Below, one piece after another: positions 8,699 through 15,918 of a stretch of 27,089 nt of DNA (the first letter of the stretch is position 1; each line of letters starts with the position of its first letter). Below the pieces are notes generated by a model, which was given only the letters and a program-made list of their open reading frames with translations, was not told the origin of the DNA and searched no databases. The position numbers and the translations under genes are program-made. Source of the DNA: CAYSUS01 sp964434165 (GTDB lineage Bacteria; Planctomycetota; Planctomycetia; Pirellulales; Thermoguttaceae); assembly GCA_964434165.1 (NCBI GenBank), contig CAYSUS010000099.1:1-27089 (forward strand), given 5' to 3'.

Positions 8699-9124
8699 AT
8701 GCTTGCCCGATTCTGGCTCCTGACAAGCGGGCTCCTCGGGGCGACCGGCGTGGCGGCCGGCGCCCTCGGCGCCCACGCCCTGGAGGAGACGCTCGGCCCG
8801 GAGAGGCTCGCCACCTTGGAAACGGCCGTCCGTTATCAGCTCGTCCACGCCCTGGCCTTGGGGCTGGTCGCCGGGCTCGCGCGGACCCGCTCCGGCCCGG
8901 TCCTCCACGCGGCCGGTGGCTGCTTCCTTCTGGGCACGCTTCTGTTCAGCGGCGGGATCTGCGCCTGGCTGGCCGTCGGCTGGACCGCCCTCGTGCACGT
9001 GGTGCCGCTGGGCGGCTTGACCATGATCGCCGGCTGGCTGTGCCTGGCCGTCGCGGCCGTGCGCCGAGAGCCGGTGGATTTCGAGCCGGGCCGTGACCCC
9101 CCGGAGAACGACAGACGGGCCTGA
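8699..9124 (+). CDS. DUF423 (YgdD-like) small inner-membrane protein
   Basis: A 141-residue, strongly hydrophobic protein. The ATG at 8699 follows GGGAG (8688-8692) by 6 bases. About four membrane segments are visible (roughly residues 5-25, 45-60, 70-92 and 95-120). The family signature is clear: a small N-terminal hydrophobic helix, then GALGAHALEETL, a helix with RYQLVHALAL, and a late segment with FSGGICAWLAVGW and PLGGLTMIAGW. DUF423 proteins such as E. coli YgdD are conserved inner-membrane proteins of unknown biochemical function, usually about 125-130 residues; the extra residues here are a charged C-terminal tail. The gene has its own promoter and stands alone, convergent with the sigma-factor gene and sharing a terminator hairpin with it. 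Confidence 0.9.
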   Translation: MLARFWLLTSGLLGATGVAAGALGAHALEETLGPERLATLETAVRYQLVHALALGLVAGLARTRSGPVLHAAGGCFLLGTLLFSGGICAWLAVGWTALVHVVPLGGLTMIAGWLCLAVAAVRREPVDFEPGRDPPENDRRA

Positions 9125-9172
9125 CCCCCGAACGGGCCGACACGGCCCGGATTCCGTGGACGCGCAATCAGA

Positions 9173-9212
9173 AAGGCGCCGCCGACGGAGAGCCTCATGT
9201 CGGCGGCGCCTT
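9173..9212. terminator. Bidirectional hairpin between convergent genes
   Basis: A perfect 14-bp inverted repeat: AAGGCGCCGCCGAC at 9173-9186 and GTCGGCGGCGCCTT at 9199-9212, with a 12-base loop. It lies between the DUF423 stop (9124) and the sigma-factor stop (9247, minus). It is A-rich on the left and ends in TTC on the right, so it could terminate either transcript, though the T-tracts are short. Confidence 0.65.
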
Positions 9213-9246
9213 CAACGGCGGCCCGGGAGAACCGCGCTAGGGGTTT

Positions 9247-9822
9247 TCACGCCGGGGCCAGGGCCTGAAGCTCCTTGGCCAGGCGCTTGCGCGCGACGTG
9301 CAGACGCCGCTTGATCGTGCCGACCGGCGAGTCGAACGCGTCGCTCATCTGGACCAGCGACTGGCCCTGGAGGTAGAACGCCACCAGGGTCTCCCGGTCC
9401 AGCTTCTGGAGCCGCTTCAGGCCCCGATGGACCTGGTCGGCCCGCTCGCGCGCGAGCAGCTCGCCCAGCGGGGTCTCGCCCGGCGCGGACTCGCCGTCGA
9501 AGGCCTCCGACCGGACCGCCCGCACCGGCGACCGGCGCACGGCGCGGTTGATGGCCATCCGGTTGGCGATCGACCGCAGCCAGCCGCCGAAGCACTCGGG
9601 CGTCTGGAGTTGGTCGATCTTGCGGAGGGCCTGGATGAAGACCTCCTGGCACAGCTCCTGGGCGTCGGCGTGGTCGCCGAGCCGGCGCAGACCGATGGCG
9701 TAAACGGCCCGCTCGTACCGCTCGAATAGCCGGCCGAAGGCGTGCCGGTCGCCCTGCTGCGCAGCCCGGACCAGTTCGACCAGTTCAAGCTGTTCGGCGT
9801 TGTAGTTCAGTTCCTGAGTCAT
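9247..9822 (-). CDS. ECF-type RNA polymerase sigma factor
   Basis: A 191-residue sigma-70 family protein of the extracytoplasmic-function group. Region 2 occupies about residues 12-85, with the helix DAQELCQEVFIQALRKI and the DNA-melting segment FGGWLRSIANRMAINRAVRR. Region 4 occupies about 130-185, containing a helix-turn-helix (LVQMSDAFDSPVGTIKRRLH). Regions 1 and 3 are absent, as expected. The ATG at 9822 (MTQELNYN) is preceded by AGGA; the frame remains open further upstream but that part is not protein-like. It directs RNA polymerase to a dedicated promoter set. No anti-sigma gene with a membrane segment or zinc-binding motif is adjacent; the only same-strand neighbour is the possible small basic protein at 9974-10276. 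The regulatory partner is therefore unknown. Confidence 0.92.
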   Translation of the reverse strand: MTQELNYNAEQLELVELVRAAQQGDRHAFGRLFERYERAVYAIGLRRLGDHADAQELCQEVFIQALRKIDQLQTPECFGGWLRSIANRMAINRAVRRSPVRAVRSEAFDGESAPGETPLGELLARERADQVHRGLKRLQKLDRETLVAFYLQGQSLVQMSDAFDSPVGTIKRRLHVARKRLAKELQALAPA

Positions 9823-9973
9823 GGTTCCTGATCCCAAATGGGGGCAGCAAAGCAGCCAGACCCGAATCCTGGGACCGGAGGGGGCGCGAGACAGAACGAC
9901 AGCTCTCGCCGCCACCGGATCGGCCGGGGGGTCGCTACCTTCCACCAGCGGGGATGGCTCTGAGCCTACGGCC

Positions 9974-10276
9974 TCAGAATCCGCGTGAAGGTAGTCTTGA
10001 CCCCGGTCCGCCCAGGCCTTGGCACGATGGCGAACCGCCAAAGCCTGCGGGCTGGCGACGCGCCATGGCGCACGAGGCGGCCGGCATGCGAGGGTGCGTC
10101 TTGAGCACCTCGAGGGCCGCCCGGCATGGCCTGGAGAACCACGTCAGGAGATACCGCGCATCCTGGAGCGCATCGAGGACCCCGCGCACCACCAGACCGA
10201 CCACGACGCTGCGATTCCGGCGAATGGCCGAAACGCGGACGTTGTTGACGGTAATGCGGTTGATGCGGTTACGCAT
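9974..10276 (-). CDS. Possible small Arg-rich hypothetical protein
   Basis: A 100-residue open frame from ATG at 10276 with GAGGGA (10282-10287, minus strand) 5 bases upstream. The first 65 codons use C or G at the third position most of the time, as the real genes here do. The N-terminus is basic (MRNRINRITVNNVRVSAIRR), then a hydrophobic stretch (VVVGLVVRGVLDAL) and a Trp/Phe-containing segment. The last 30 residues are Pro/Gly/Ser-rich and may be noncoding read-through. It lies 150 bases upstream of the ECF sigma gene on the same strand. I recognise no family and it may not be a gene. Confidence 0.38.
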   Translation of the reverse strand: MRNRINRITVNNVRVSAIRRNRSVVVGLVVRGVLDALQDARYLLTWFSRPCRAALEVLKTHPRMPAASCAMARRQPAGFGGSPSCQGLGGPGSRLPSRGF

Positions 10277-11458
10277 GGGAGTCCCTCTGCGCCGAGCGCG
10301 GTTTGAGAGAGCTGAAGGTAACGAATCGTGTCGATCGCTTCCACCATGATCGACCAGGAAGGACCTCCTCGTCCCTCCAAAGTAAAGCGTGACACGTTCC
10401 CGGGGTCTCCGTCAAGAGGAATTCCCCAAGAATGGGGGTCGAGGGAAAGGACGTGCGAGGTCCTCCCCCTCGATTCCCACCGCCACGCTGCCTTAGACAC
10501 CTTGGCGCCGAATTGGTTCGCGCGACTTGCGGGTTTCTATTCCCGCTCTGCTGATCCCCCGAAGGCCAGGTGTCATAGACGCGCCCAGTGCACCTCCCGC
10601 TGCCTCAGCGAGGAAGGTGTGCCCGGACGATGGTGCGCTGCGGGCCCTGCACCGCTTCTGTTCGCGGAACGGAACTCGATTCCTGCGGCTCGAATGACCT
10701 TGCGGCATCCTTCGCAAAGAGTGTGCAAAAAGCCGCCCCGCGGCGCGGCCGCATGTCTGCTAGGCTGAAGATCGTGCAGGGCCGCGCCCGGGCCGCGGCG
10801 GCTCGAGGGACCGGCCCGCGAGGAGACCGCCATGCGCGCCCCCGTCTTCCCGTCGAACTGGCCGCCGACCGTTCGCGACTCGGCGCGACCCGCGTCCGTG
10901 CGGGCTGCTACGCCCCAACCCCCACGTGTGAGCCGTAAGGGTGGGTCGGATGCCTCCAACCTGGAAATCCTCAAACCTGCTGACCAAAACAAGGCGCCGG
11001 CGCGAACACGGATGCGCCGTAAGGCTTTTCTGAATAGACCTTTCGGCGCGGCTTGCCGACGCGCGATCGCGCGCGCTGCCGCGCATTTGGTCTCCCTCAA
11101 CAGAGCGGATTTCCGTGATCGCTTACACCACCTGAAGGGGGAAAACGCTGCACGCGCATCCTTCACGGGAGGGAAGCATTTGCGCCTCAAAGCGGACTTG
11201 TGGGAAGCCATTGCAGGGGCGGCCAAGCCAGCCATGCAACCCGACCTCCGACCTCCGACCCCCGTCTCCCGGAGAGAAAGGCGGGTCCCGCCCAGCGCCG
11301 CGGCGGCCGGTGCTCGGTCACGTTTCGGAATTGGGGCTGGCCGGACGAATCGGAGGTGCGAAGCGCGAGCGAGGGATGCTCGGATGGCGGGTGCACCCTC
11401 GCCGGCGCTTCGGGCTTGGATGCCCAGCGCCATGCGAAATCCAGGCATTGACCGAGCC
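10277..11458. other. Gene-poor region, no convincing coding sequence
   Basis: About 1.18 kb in which open frames exist on both strands but have low-complexity, Arg/Ala/Ser-heavy products, no ribosome binding site and no recognisable domain. Visible structure is slight: a CCCC-AAGAAT-GGGG hairpin near 10425-10440, the word GCCGTAAGG at about 10931 and again at about 11015, and three near-copies of CCGACCT from 11241 to 11261. It may hold regulatory DNA for the minus-strand sigma-factor region or decayed sequence. I see no RNA gene or mobile element in it. Confidence 0.5.
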
Positions 11459-12244
11459 CTAGGGTTCGGCGTTGCCGTCCTCGCCCGACGCGTCCTCCTC
11501 GGACAGAAGCTCCTGGAGGATCCGCTCGCGGCGGGTGAGGAAGGCGCAGGTCACCTTGAAGTGTTCCGTCTCGGTGTACTCGACCCTGTGGATACCGTGG
11601 GAGTCGAATCGGTAGATCCACGCGTCGGGGTAGGCCATGATGATCGGCGAGTGGGTGGCGATGATGAACTGGGCCTCGTCTTGGATCCGCGCGTGCATCG
11701 CGGCGAGGAAGGCGAGCTGGCGCTGGGGCGAAAGGGCGGCTTCGGGCTCGTCGAACAGGTACAGCCCGTCGCCGCGGAGCCGATCGGTGAACAGGTGCAG
11801 CAGGGCCTCGCCGTGCGACTGCTCGTGGTAGGAAACCTCGCCGTAGGGGCTGCCGGCGGAGATCAGGCCGAGGCTCTCGATCTCGGTGGAGACGTTGTAG
11901 AAGCTCTCCGCCCTGAGGAAGAACCCGTCCTTGCGGCGCTTGCCCCGGATGCCCCGTCCGAGGCGGATCCACTTGTAGAGATCAGAGTGCGAGGCCCGAG
12001 AGGCGAAGTTGAAGTTCCGCGTGCCCCCTTCGGCGTTGAAACCGTCGGCCACGGCGATCGCCTCCAGGAGCGTGGACTTGCCCGAGCCGTTCTCGCCGAT
12101 GAAGAACGTCGCCTTCGGGTGCAGGTGGAGACGACGGATCGCGCGGATCGCGGGGATCCGGCCCGCGTACGGAGCCTCGAGCTCCGTCCGGCCGTGGAGC
12201 ACTTCGACGTAATCGAGGAACGGCTCGCGAGGTCGATCGGGCAT
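11459..12244 (-). CDS. AAA/ABC-like predicted ATPase (COG3910 type)
   Basis: A 261-residue single-domain ATPase. Walker A is FIGENGSGKSTLLEAI (about residues 48-63). A signature-like segment follows (YHEQSHGEALLHLF, about 142-155), then Walker B with catalytic Glu (LYLFDEPEAALS, about 163-174) and an H-loop-like switch (FIIATHSPIIMAYP, about 194-207). This order and the short length match the COG3910 group of predicted ATPases, related to SMC/RecF-type ABC ATPases, rather than transporters. No membrane or nuclease domain is fused. It begins 69 bases after the uxaC stop on the same strand with no separate promoter seen, so cotranscription with uxaC is likely. Similar ATPases occur in repair and phage-defence modules, but no partner gene is present here and the function is unknown. 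Confidence 0.85.
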   Translation of the reverse strand: MPDRPREPFLDYVEVLHGRTELEAPYAGRIPAIRAIRRLHLHPKATFFIGENGSGKSTLLEAIAVADGFNAEGGTRNFNFASRASHSDLYKWIRLGRGIRGKRRKDGFFLRAESFYNVSTEIESLGLISAGSPYGEVSYHEQSHGEALLHLFTDRLRGDGLYLFDEPEAALSPQRQLAFLAAMHARIQDEAQFIIATHSPIIMAYPDAWIYRFDSHGIHRVEYTETEHFKVTCAFLTRRERILQELLSEEDASGEDGNAEP

Positions 12245-12313
12245 CGCGCGAATCCCGGACCTCTGCCGGGGCGTTGATCCCAGGGAGCTCGGCCGGCGCG
12301 GGGCCCGGCACGG

Positions 12314-13729
12314 CTAAAGCTCGAACCCGAAGTAGCGCGAGGCGTTGCCGTAGCAGACGTCGCGGACCAGTGAGGCGACGAGGTCGAAATCGTTCGGCAA
12401 GAGGCCCAGGGCCATCTCCGTCCCGAGCAGGTTGCAGAGGATGCGGCGGAAGTACTCGTGCCGCGTATAGGACAGGAATGAGCGGCTGTCGGTGAGCATG
12501 CCCACGAACTGGCTCAACAGCCCCTGGTTCGAGAGGCTCTCGATCTGTCGCTCCATGCCGTCCTTCTGATCGAGGAACCACCAACCGCTGCCCATTTGCA
12601 TCTTGCCCGGCGTGACGCCGTCCTGGAAGTTGCCGATCATCGTGGCCACCAGGTCGTTGTCGGCCGGGTTGAGGTTGTAGAGGATCGTGCGCGTGAGCTT
12701 GCCTTGGCGGTCGAGCCGATCGAAGAACCGCGACATGGCCTGGCCCTGGGGCCAGTCGCCGATCGAGTCGAACCCGGTGTCCGGACCGAGGGACTCGAAC
12801 GCCCGCGTATTGTTGTTCCGCATGCAGCCGAAATGGAACTGCTGCGTCCAGTCCTTCTCGTAATCCATTACCGCGAACTCGTAGAGCAGCGCCGACCTGA
12901 AGCGGGCGGTCTCCTCCGCGTCGGGACGGTCGCCGTTGCGGAGCCGGCGGAACGCCGATTCGATTTCGGTCGCAGTGTAGTCCTCGGCGGGGAACGTGGT
13001 CAGGCCGTGATCGGAAAGCCGACAGCCGCGATCGTGGAAGAAGTCGTGCCGCTGCCGGACGGCGGCCAGCAGCCCGTCGAAGTCCTTGACCGCCATCCCG
13101 GCGGCCTCGCCGAGGCGATCGACCCACGCATTGAACGCCGCCGGGTCGTTCACGGCCATGGCCCGGTCGGGCCGGAAGGTGGGGAGCACGCGGATCGGAA
13201 AGGTGGGATCGTCGGCGATCCGGGCGTGGTGTTCCAGCGCGTCGGTCGGGTCGTCGGTCGTGCAGACCAGCACGACGTTCATCTGGCGCATGATGCCGCG
13301 GCACGAGAACCCGTCCTGGGAGAGCATGGCGTTGCACTCGTCCCAGATGCCCCGGGCGGTCTGCGGATTAAGGAGCCGGTCGCCGACGCCGAACGGGCGC
13401 TTGAGCTCCAGATGGGTCCAATGGTAGAGCGGGTTGCGGAGCGTCCTGGGCACGGTCTGGGCCCACTTCTCGAACTTCTCCCAGTCGCCTGCGTCGCCGG
13501 TCAGGTATCGTTCCTCCACCCCGGCCGCCCGCATCGCGCGCCACTTGTAGTGGTCGCCGGCCAGCCAGATGCGCGTCAGGTTCTCGAAGCGATGGTCCTC
13601 GGCGATCTGCCGGGGCGGAAGATGGCAGTGATAGTCGATGATGGGCAGGTCGCGGGCGACCTCGTGATAGAGGCGCACCGACGCGTCGGACTGGAGCAGG
13701 AAGTCCTCGGTAATGAACAAGTCGGACAC
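12314..13729 (-). CDS. uxaC: Uronate isomerase
   Basis: Glucuronate/galacturonate isomerase converting D-glucuronate to D-fructuronate and D-galacturonate to D-tagaturonate, the first step of hexuronate catabolism. The 471 residues match the family length (E. coli UxaC 470). Characteristic segments: TEDFLLQ near the start, metal-site HxH in PIIDYHCHLPP (about residue 30), QQFHFGCMRNNN in the middle and GMLTDSRSFLSYTRHEYFRR near the C-terminus. GTG at 13729 is chosen because GGGGAAAGG lies 8 bases upstream and the N-terminus then aligns with known UxaC; an in-frame GTG at 13750 would add seven residues. A promoter is visible at 13780-13809. No other hexuronate gene (uxaA/B, uxuA/B, kdgK) is adjacent, so the rest of the pathway must lie elsewhere. 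Confidence 0.96.
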   Translation of the reverse strand: MSDLFITEDFLLQSDASVRLYHEVARDLPIIDYHCHLPPRQIAEDHRFENLTRIWLAGDHYKWRAMRAAGVEERYLTGDAGDWEKFEKWAQTVPRTLRNPLYHWTHLELKRPFGVGDRLLNPQTARGIWDECNAMLSQDGFSCRGIMRQMNVVLVCTTDDPTDALEHHARIADDPTFPIRVLPTFRPDRAMAVNDPAAFNAWVDRLGEAAGMAVKDFDGLLAAVRQRHDFFHDRGCRLSDHGLTTFPAEDYTATEIESAFRRLRNGDRPDAEETARFRSALLYEFAVMDYEKDWTQQFHFGCMRNNNTRAFESLGPDTGFDSIGDWPQGQAMSRFFDRLDRQGKLTRTILYNLNPADNDLVATMIGNFQDGVTPGKMQMGSGWWFLDQKDGMERQIESLSNQGLLSQFVGMLTDSRSFLSYTRHEYFRRILCNLLGTEMALGLLPNDFDLVASLVRDVCYGNASRYFGFEL

Positions 13730-13779
13730 GGTGGCGGCCTTTCCCCACACGGGCTTGCGGAACGAGGCGTCAGGCCCCC

Positions 13780-13809
13780 AGTCTATCAGGCGACAGACCG
13801 GCCTGCCAA
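13780..13809 (-). promoter_or_regulatory. Putative promoter for uxaC
   Basis: On the minus strand, TTGGCA (13804-13809) and TAGACT (13780-13785) are separated by 18 bases. The predicted start, near 13773, leaves a leader of about 44 bases. Confidence 0.55.
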
Positions 13810-13849
13810 CGGGAACGGGCCCGGGCGGCTGGACGCGCGAGGAGCGCTC

Positions 13850-14608
13850 TTACGTGTCGAGAGGATGCTCCGACGCGGCGAACTCCCGGTAGGCCTCGGC
13901 GGCAAGTTGCTCGTCGTCCCGACGCGCCAGAAAAAGAACCCGCACGCGAGCGCGGAGCATGACGCCCTTCTCCAGATCGAAGGCGAACAGGCGGTGGCGG
14001 ATGCTCACGGCCGACGGCGGGGTGTCGGCCCGCTGCACGGCCGTCGCGCAGCCGTCGGCCGGGTGGACCATCTGGGCCAGGCTCAGGTCCGGGGCGTCGG
14101 CGGGCCGCACGAGCATGCAGACGCCCCGTTCGTCCGCCGTCGGCATCGATGCCGGCTTCGCCAGCGGCTCGCGGCAGAAGCCGTCCCGTCCCGCCCGGCG
14201 AAGCACGGGCCCCCACGGCAGACTCGTCAGCACGTCGGCAGGCGCACGGACGACTGGCATGGAGGTGCGCAGCGAGAGCACCAGTTCGATCCCCCCGGCC
14301 TGGTCGCTGGAGAACGGCTCGCCGATCGCGCGCCAAAGGGCGTCCACGCGATACGGGAGGCCAGCCGGGTCCTGAAAAGCGACGACGAAATCGGCACCCC
14401 GGACGTAGCGATCCACGGAGCGTGCGTCGGGCCGATCCGCCTGACCCGGCAGCGCCACGGCCAGCAGCCGCGCGGCGCTCCAGGGCTGGCCCTGGACCGA
14501 CTCCACCTGGAGTCCAGGCGCCGGATGGTCCAGAGCAATCGTGCCTGTCAGCAGGTGGCTAGCGAGCCGTGCGGAATCCTGCGCGATCAGCCAGGGGGAA
14601 GACGCCAT
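13850..14608 (-). CDS. Hypothetical protein behind a structured leader
   Basis: A 252-residue protein from ATG at 14608 (MASSPWLIAQDSARLASHLL). No signal peptide or membrane segment is evident from this start. The composition is mixed alpha/beta with segments such as YVRGADFVVAFQDPAG, GIELVLSLRTSMPVV and a C-terminal HRLFAFDLEKGVMLRARVRV followed by a helix. I do not recognise the family. The frame stays open upstream to a GTG at 14737, but that extension crosses a terminator hairpin and a T7 run and uses third-position T and A far more than the body of the gene, so I treat it as noncoding; it would add a weakly signal-like RPRRFALAASGGVFLLA segment if real. The 14608 start has no strong ribosome binding site. 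The gene ends 40 bases before the uxaC promoter on the same strand. Confidence 0.7.
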   Translation of the reverse strand: MASSPWLIAQDSARLASHLLTGTIALDHPAPGLQVESVQGQPWSAARLLAVALPGQADRPDARSVDRYVRGADFVVAFQDPAGLPYRVDALWRAIGEPFSSDQAGGIELVLSLRTSMPVVRAPADVLTSLPWGPVLRRAGRDGFCREPLAKPASMPTADERGVCMLVRPADAPDLSLAQMVHPADGCATAVQRADTPPSAVSIRHRLFAFDLEKGVMLRARVRVLFLARRDDEQLAAEAYREFAASEHPLDT

Positions 14609-14630
14609 CGAACCGGCTCGACTTGCCAAC

Positions 14631-14671
14631 AAAAAAACCCCGCCGCTCGCAGCCAGGGCGAAACGGCGGGG
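14631..14671 (-). terminator. Intrinsic terminator upstream of the 13850-14608 gene
   Basis: Read on the minus strand, CCCCGCCG (14664-14671) pairs perfectly with CGGCGGGG (14638-14645) around an 18-base loop and is followed at once by seven T (14637-14631). It sits only 22 bases before the start codon of the gene on the same strand and after no visible protein gene. Confidence 0.85.
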
Positions 14672-14771
14672 CCGGAACAGAGAAGAGGCCGAAGGGCAAA
14701 CGCCAGGATAATGGTATGAGGCCTCTTGGCTCGGCACGATCCACCAGGGTTAGATTCGTGCTAGCCACACT
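14631..14771 (-). ncRNA. Putative small structured RNA or attenuating leader
   Basis: A transcript from the promoter at 14778-14805 would start near 14771 and end at the terminator T-tract near 14631, about 140 bases. Three hairpins can be drawn on the minus strand. The first is GCACGA pairing with TCGTGC (about 14733-14762, extended by ATC/GAT with one bulge). The second is AAGAGGCC pairing with GGCCTCTT (about 14681-14725, 29-base loop). The third is the terminator. I recognise no known RNA family. It could be a free-standing small RNA or a cis-acting leader controlling the gene at 13850-14608. Confidence 0.5.
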
Positions 14772-14777
14772 GGCTCC

Positions 14778-14805
14778 ATGATACCAATTCCTGGTCCGCT
14801 GTCCA
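14778..14805 (-). promoter_or_regulatory. Putative sigma-70 promoter for the structured RNA
   Basis: On the minus strand, TGGACA (14800-14805) and TATCAT (14778-14783) are 16 bases apart, each one mismatch from consensus. This is among the best promoter matches in the window. Confidence 0.65.
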
Positions 14806-14881
14806 GACTTTTCAGTGGGATATGTGCCCGGAAATCTCGAATTCCCGCACACCCCCACCTTGGTCGGGCCAAGGGCTTGGC

Positions 14882-14909
14882 TTGCACGTGGGAGCCTCAC
14901 TCCTATAAT
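14882..14909 (+). promoter_or_regulatory. Putative promoter for the inositol-phosphatase-like gene
   Basis: TTGCAC (14882-14887) and a perfect TATAAT (14904-14909) are 16 bases apart. Transcription would start near 14916, which excludes the in-frame ATG at 14908 (inside the -10 box) and supports ATG at 14950. Confidence 0.65.
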
Positions 14910-14949
14910 GGCCTCGGCCAATGCAGCCGAGAACAAGCCCATCGACGGA

Positions 14950-15738
14950 ATGTCTGAATATTTAACAGTTTGCGAAGACGCGGCCCGGGCCGGTGGAGCC
15001 GTCCTCCTGGAGAAGTATGGTCGGGTTGACGCCCGCGAGAAGGGGCCGGCTGACCTGGTGACCGAGGCGGACCTCGCCTCGCAGGAGGCCGTGTGTGGCG
15101 TTGTGCTGGATGCCTTCCCCGAGCACCGCGTGCTCGGCGAGGAGGATCCCTTGCTGGGAACTGCGGCGAACCTCGCGACCGAGTTCCGCTGGCTCGTCGA
15201 TCCTCTGGACGGGACGACGAACTACGTGCACGGCGTGCCCCATTTCGCGGTCTCCGTTGCCTTGGAACGTGCCGGCGATCTGCTCGCGGCCACGGTGTTC
15301 AGCCCGCTGCAGAACGAGTGCTACACGGCGGCCCCCGGGGCGGGCGCTCGCCTGAACGGGGAGCCGATTCACGTGAGCGACGTCAGGCAGTTGTCCAACG
15401 CGCTGGCCGCCGTCGGCTTCCCGCCGGGCGTGAAGGACGGCGCGGCCGACCTGGCCCTGTTCCTGCGCACGGTCGCTCGGTGCCAGTCGATTCGCCGGAC
15501 CGGCTCCGCGGCCCTCAATCTGTGTTACGTCGCGGCCGGTCGTTTCGACCTCTTCGGCTCGTACTCCACGAAGATCTGGGACGTGGCGGCCGGCGTGCTG
15601 ATCGTGAGGGAGGCCGGCGGCGTGGTTACCGCTCCGGACGGCGGGGAGCTGCGGCTCGATACGGGGCAGTTCCTCTGTGCTGCAACGCCGGAGCTCCACG
15701 CGGAGATGCTTCACCTCACGCCGAAGGTCGGGACGTAG
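14950..15738 (+). CDS. Inositol monophosphatase family protein
   Basis: A 262-residue Mg2+-dependent sugar-phosphatase of the IMPase/SuhB family, at the usual length (about 260-270). The metal-binding motifs are complete: LGEED (about residues 61-65), the family signature WLVDPLDGTTNYVHG (about 80-94) and the C-terminal WDVAAGVLIVREAGG (about 210-224). The early K.A.DLVTEAD segment is also present. The substrate may be inositol-1-phosphate, a related sugar phosphate, histidinol phosphate or PAP; the sequence alone does not separate these. ATG at 14950 is chosen from the promoter position and the family N-terminus (MSEYLTVCEDAARAGGAVLL); the ribosome binding site is weak. It stands as its own unit, followed by a separate promoter for the ACT-domain gene. 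Confidence 0.93.
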   Translation: MSEYLTVCEDAARAGGAVLLEKYGRVDAREKGPADLVTEADLASQEAVCGVVLDAFPEHRVLGEEDPLLGTAANLATEFRWLVDPLDGTTNYVHGVPHFAVSVALERAGDLLAATVFSPLQNECYTAAPGAGARLNGEPIHVSDVRQLSNALAAVGFPPGVKDGAADLALFLRTVARCQSIRRTGSAALNLCYVAAGRFDLFGSYSTKIWDVAAGVLIVREAGGVVTAPDGGELRLDTGQFLCAATPELHAEMLHLTPKVGT

Positions 15739-15833
15739 GTCGCGCGATCAGCAGCCGTTTGCGATGGCGTCGCGCCAGCGGAATGAATCGGACGCCCCCT
15801 TCGCCTGGATCGTTCGTAGCCTTCCGGGCTGTG

Positions 15834-15862
15834 TTGAACCAGGCGGCCAAGGGGCCTATACT
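15834..15862 (+). promoter_or_regulatory. Putative promoter for the ACT-domain gene
   Basis: TTGAAC (15834-15839) and TATACT (15857-15862) are separated by 17 bases, each one mismatch from consensus. The start would be near 15869, about 50 bases before the ATG at 15919. Confidence 0.65.
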
Positions 15863-15918
15863 TACGGTGCTCCGGTTTGAGGCGGCTCGCCCTTCCTTCT
15901 AACCTCGCTCTTCGTTTC

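Noticed and set aside
7307..9124. A 605-codon plus-strand frame joining antigenic-looking Arg/Gly-rich sequence to the DUF423 protein.
   Set aside because: The first two thirds are the secretin gene read in the wrong frame; only the part from ATG 8699 is a real gene.
10328..10768. Plus-strand frame of 146 codons and a minus-strand TTGACG box near 10412 as a possible gene or sigma-gene promoter.
   Set aside because: The protein is not gene-like, and no -10 box lies 16-18 bases from TTGACG.
11241..11261. Three tandem near-copies of CCGACCT as a possible repeat array or CRISPR remnant.
   Set aside because: Units are 7 bases with no spacers and only three copies; not a CRISPR and too small to be called an element.
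10573..11448. A 291-codon minus-strand frame in the gene-poor region.
   Set aside because: Low-complexity Arg/Ala/Ser product, no ribosome binding site, no domain and mixed codon third positions.
14608..14737. N-terminal extension of the 13850-14608 gene, including a signal-like RPRRFALAASGGVFLLA segment.
   Set aside because: It crosses a hairpin plus T7 terminator and has third-position T/A codon use unlike the gene body. Not fully excluded.
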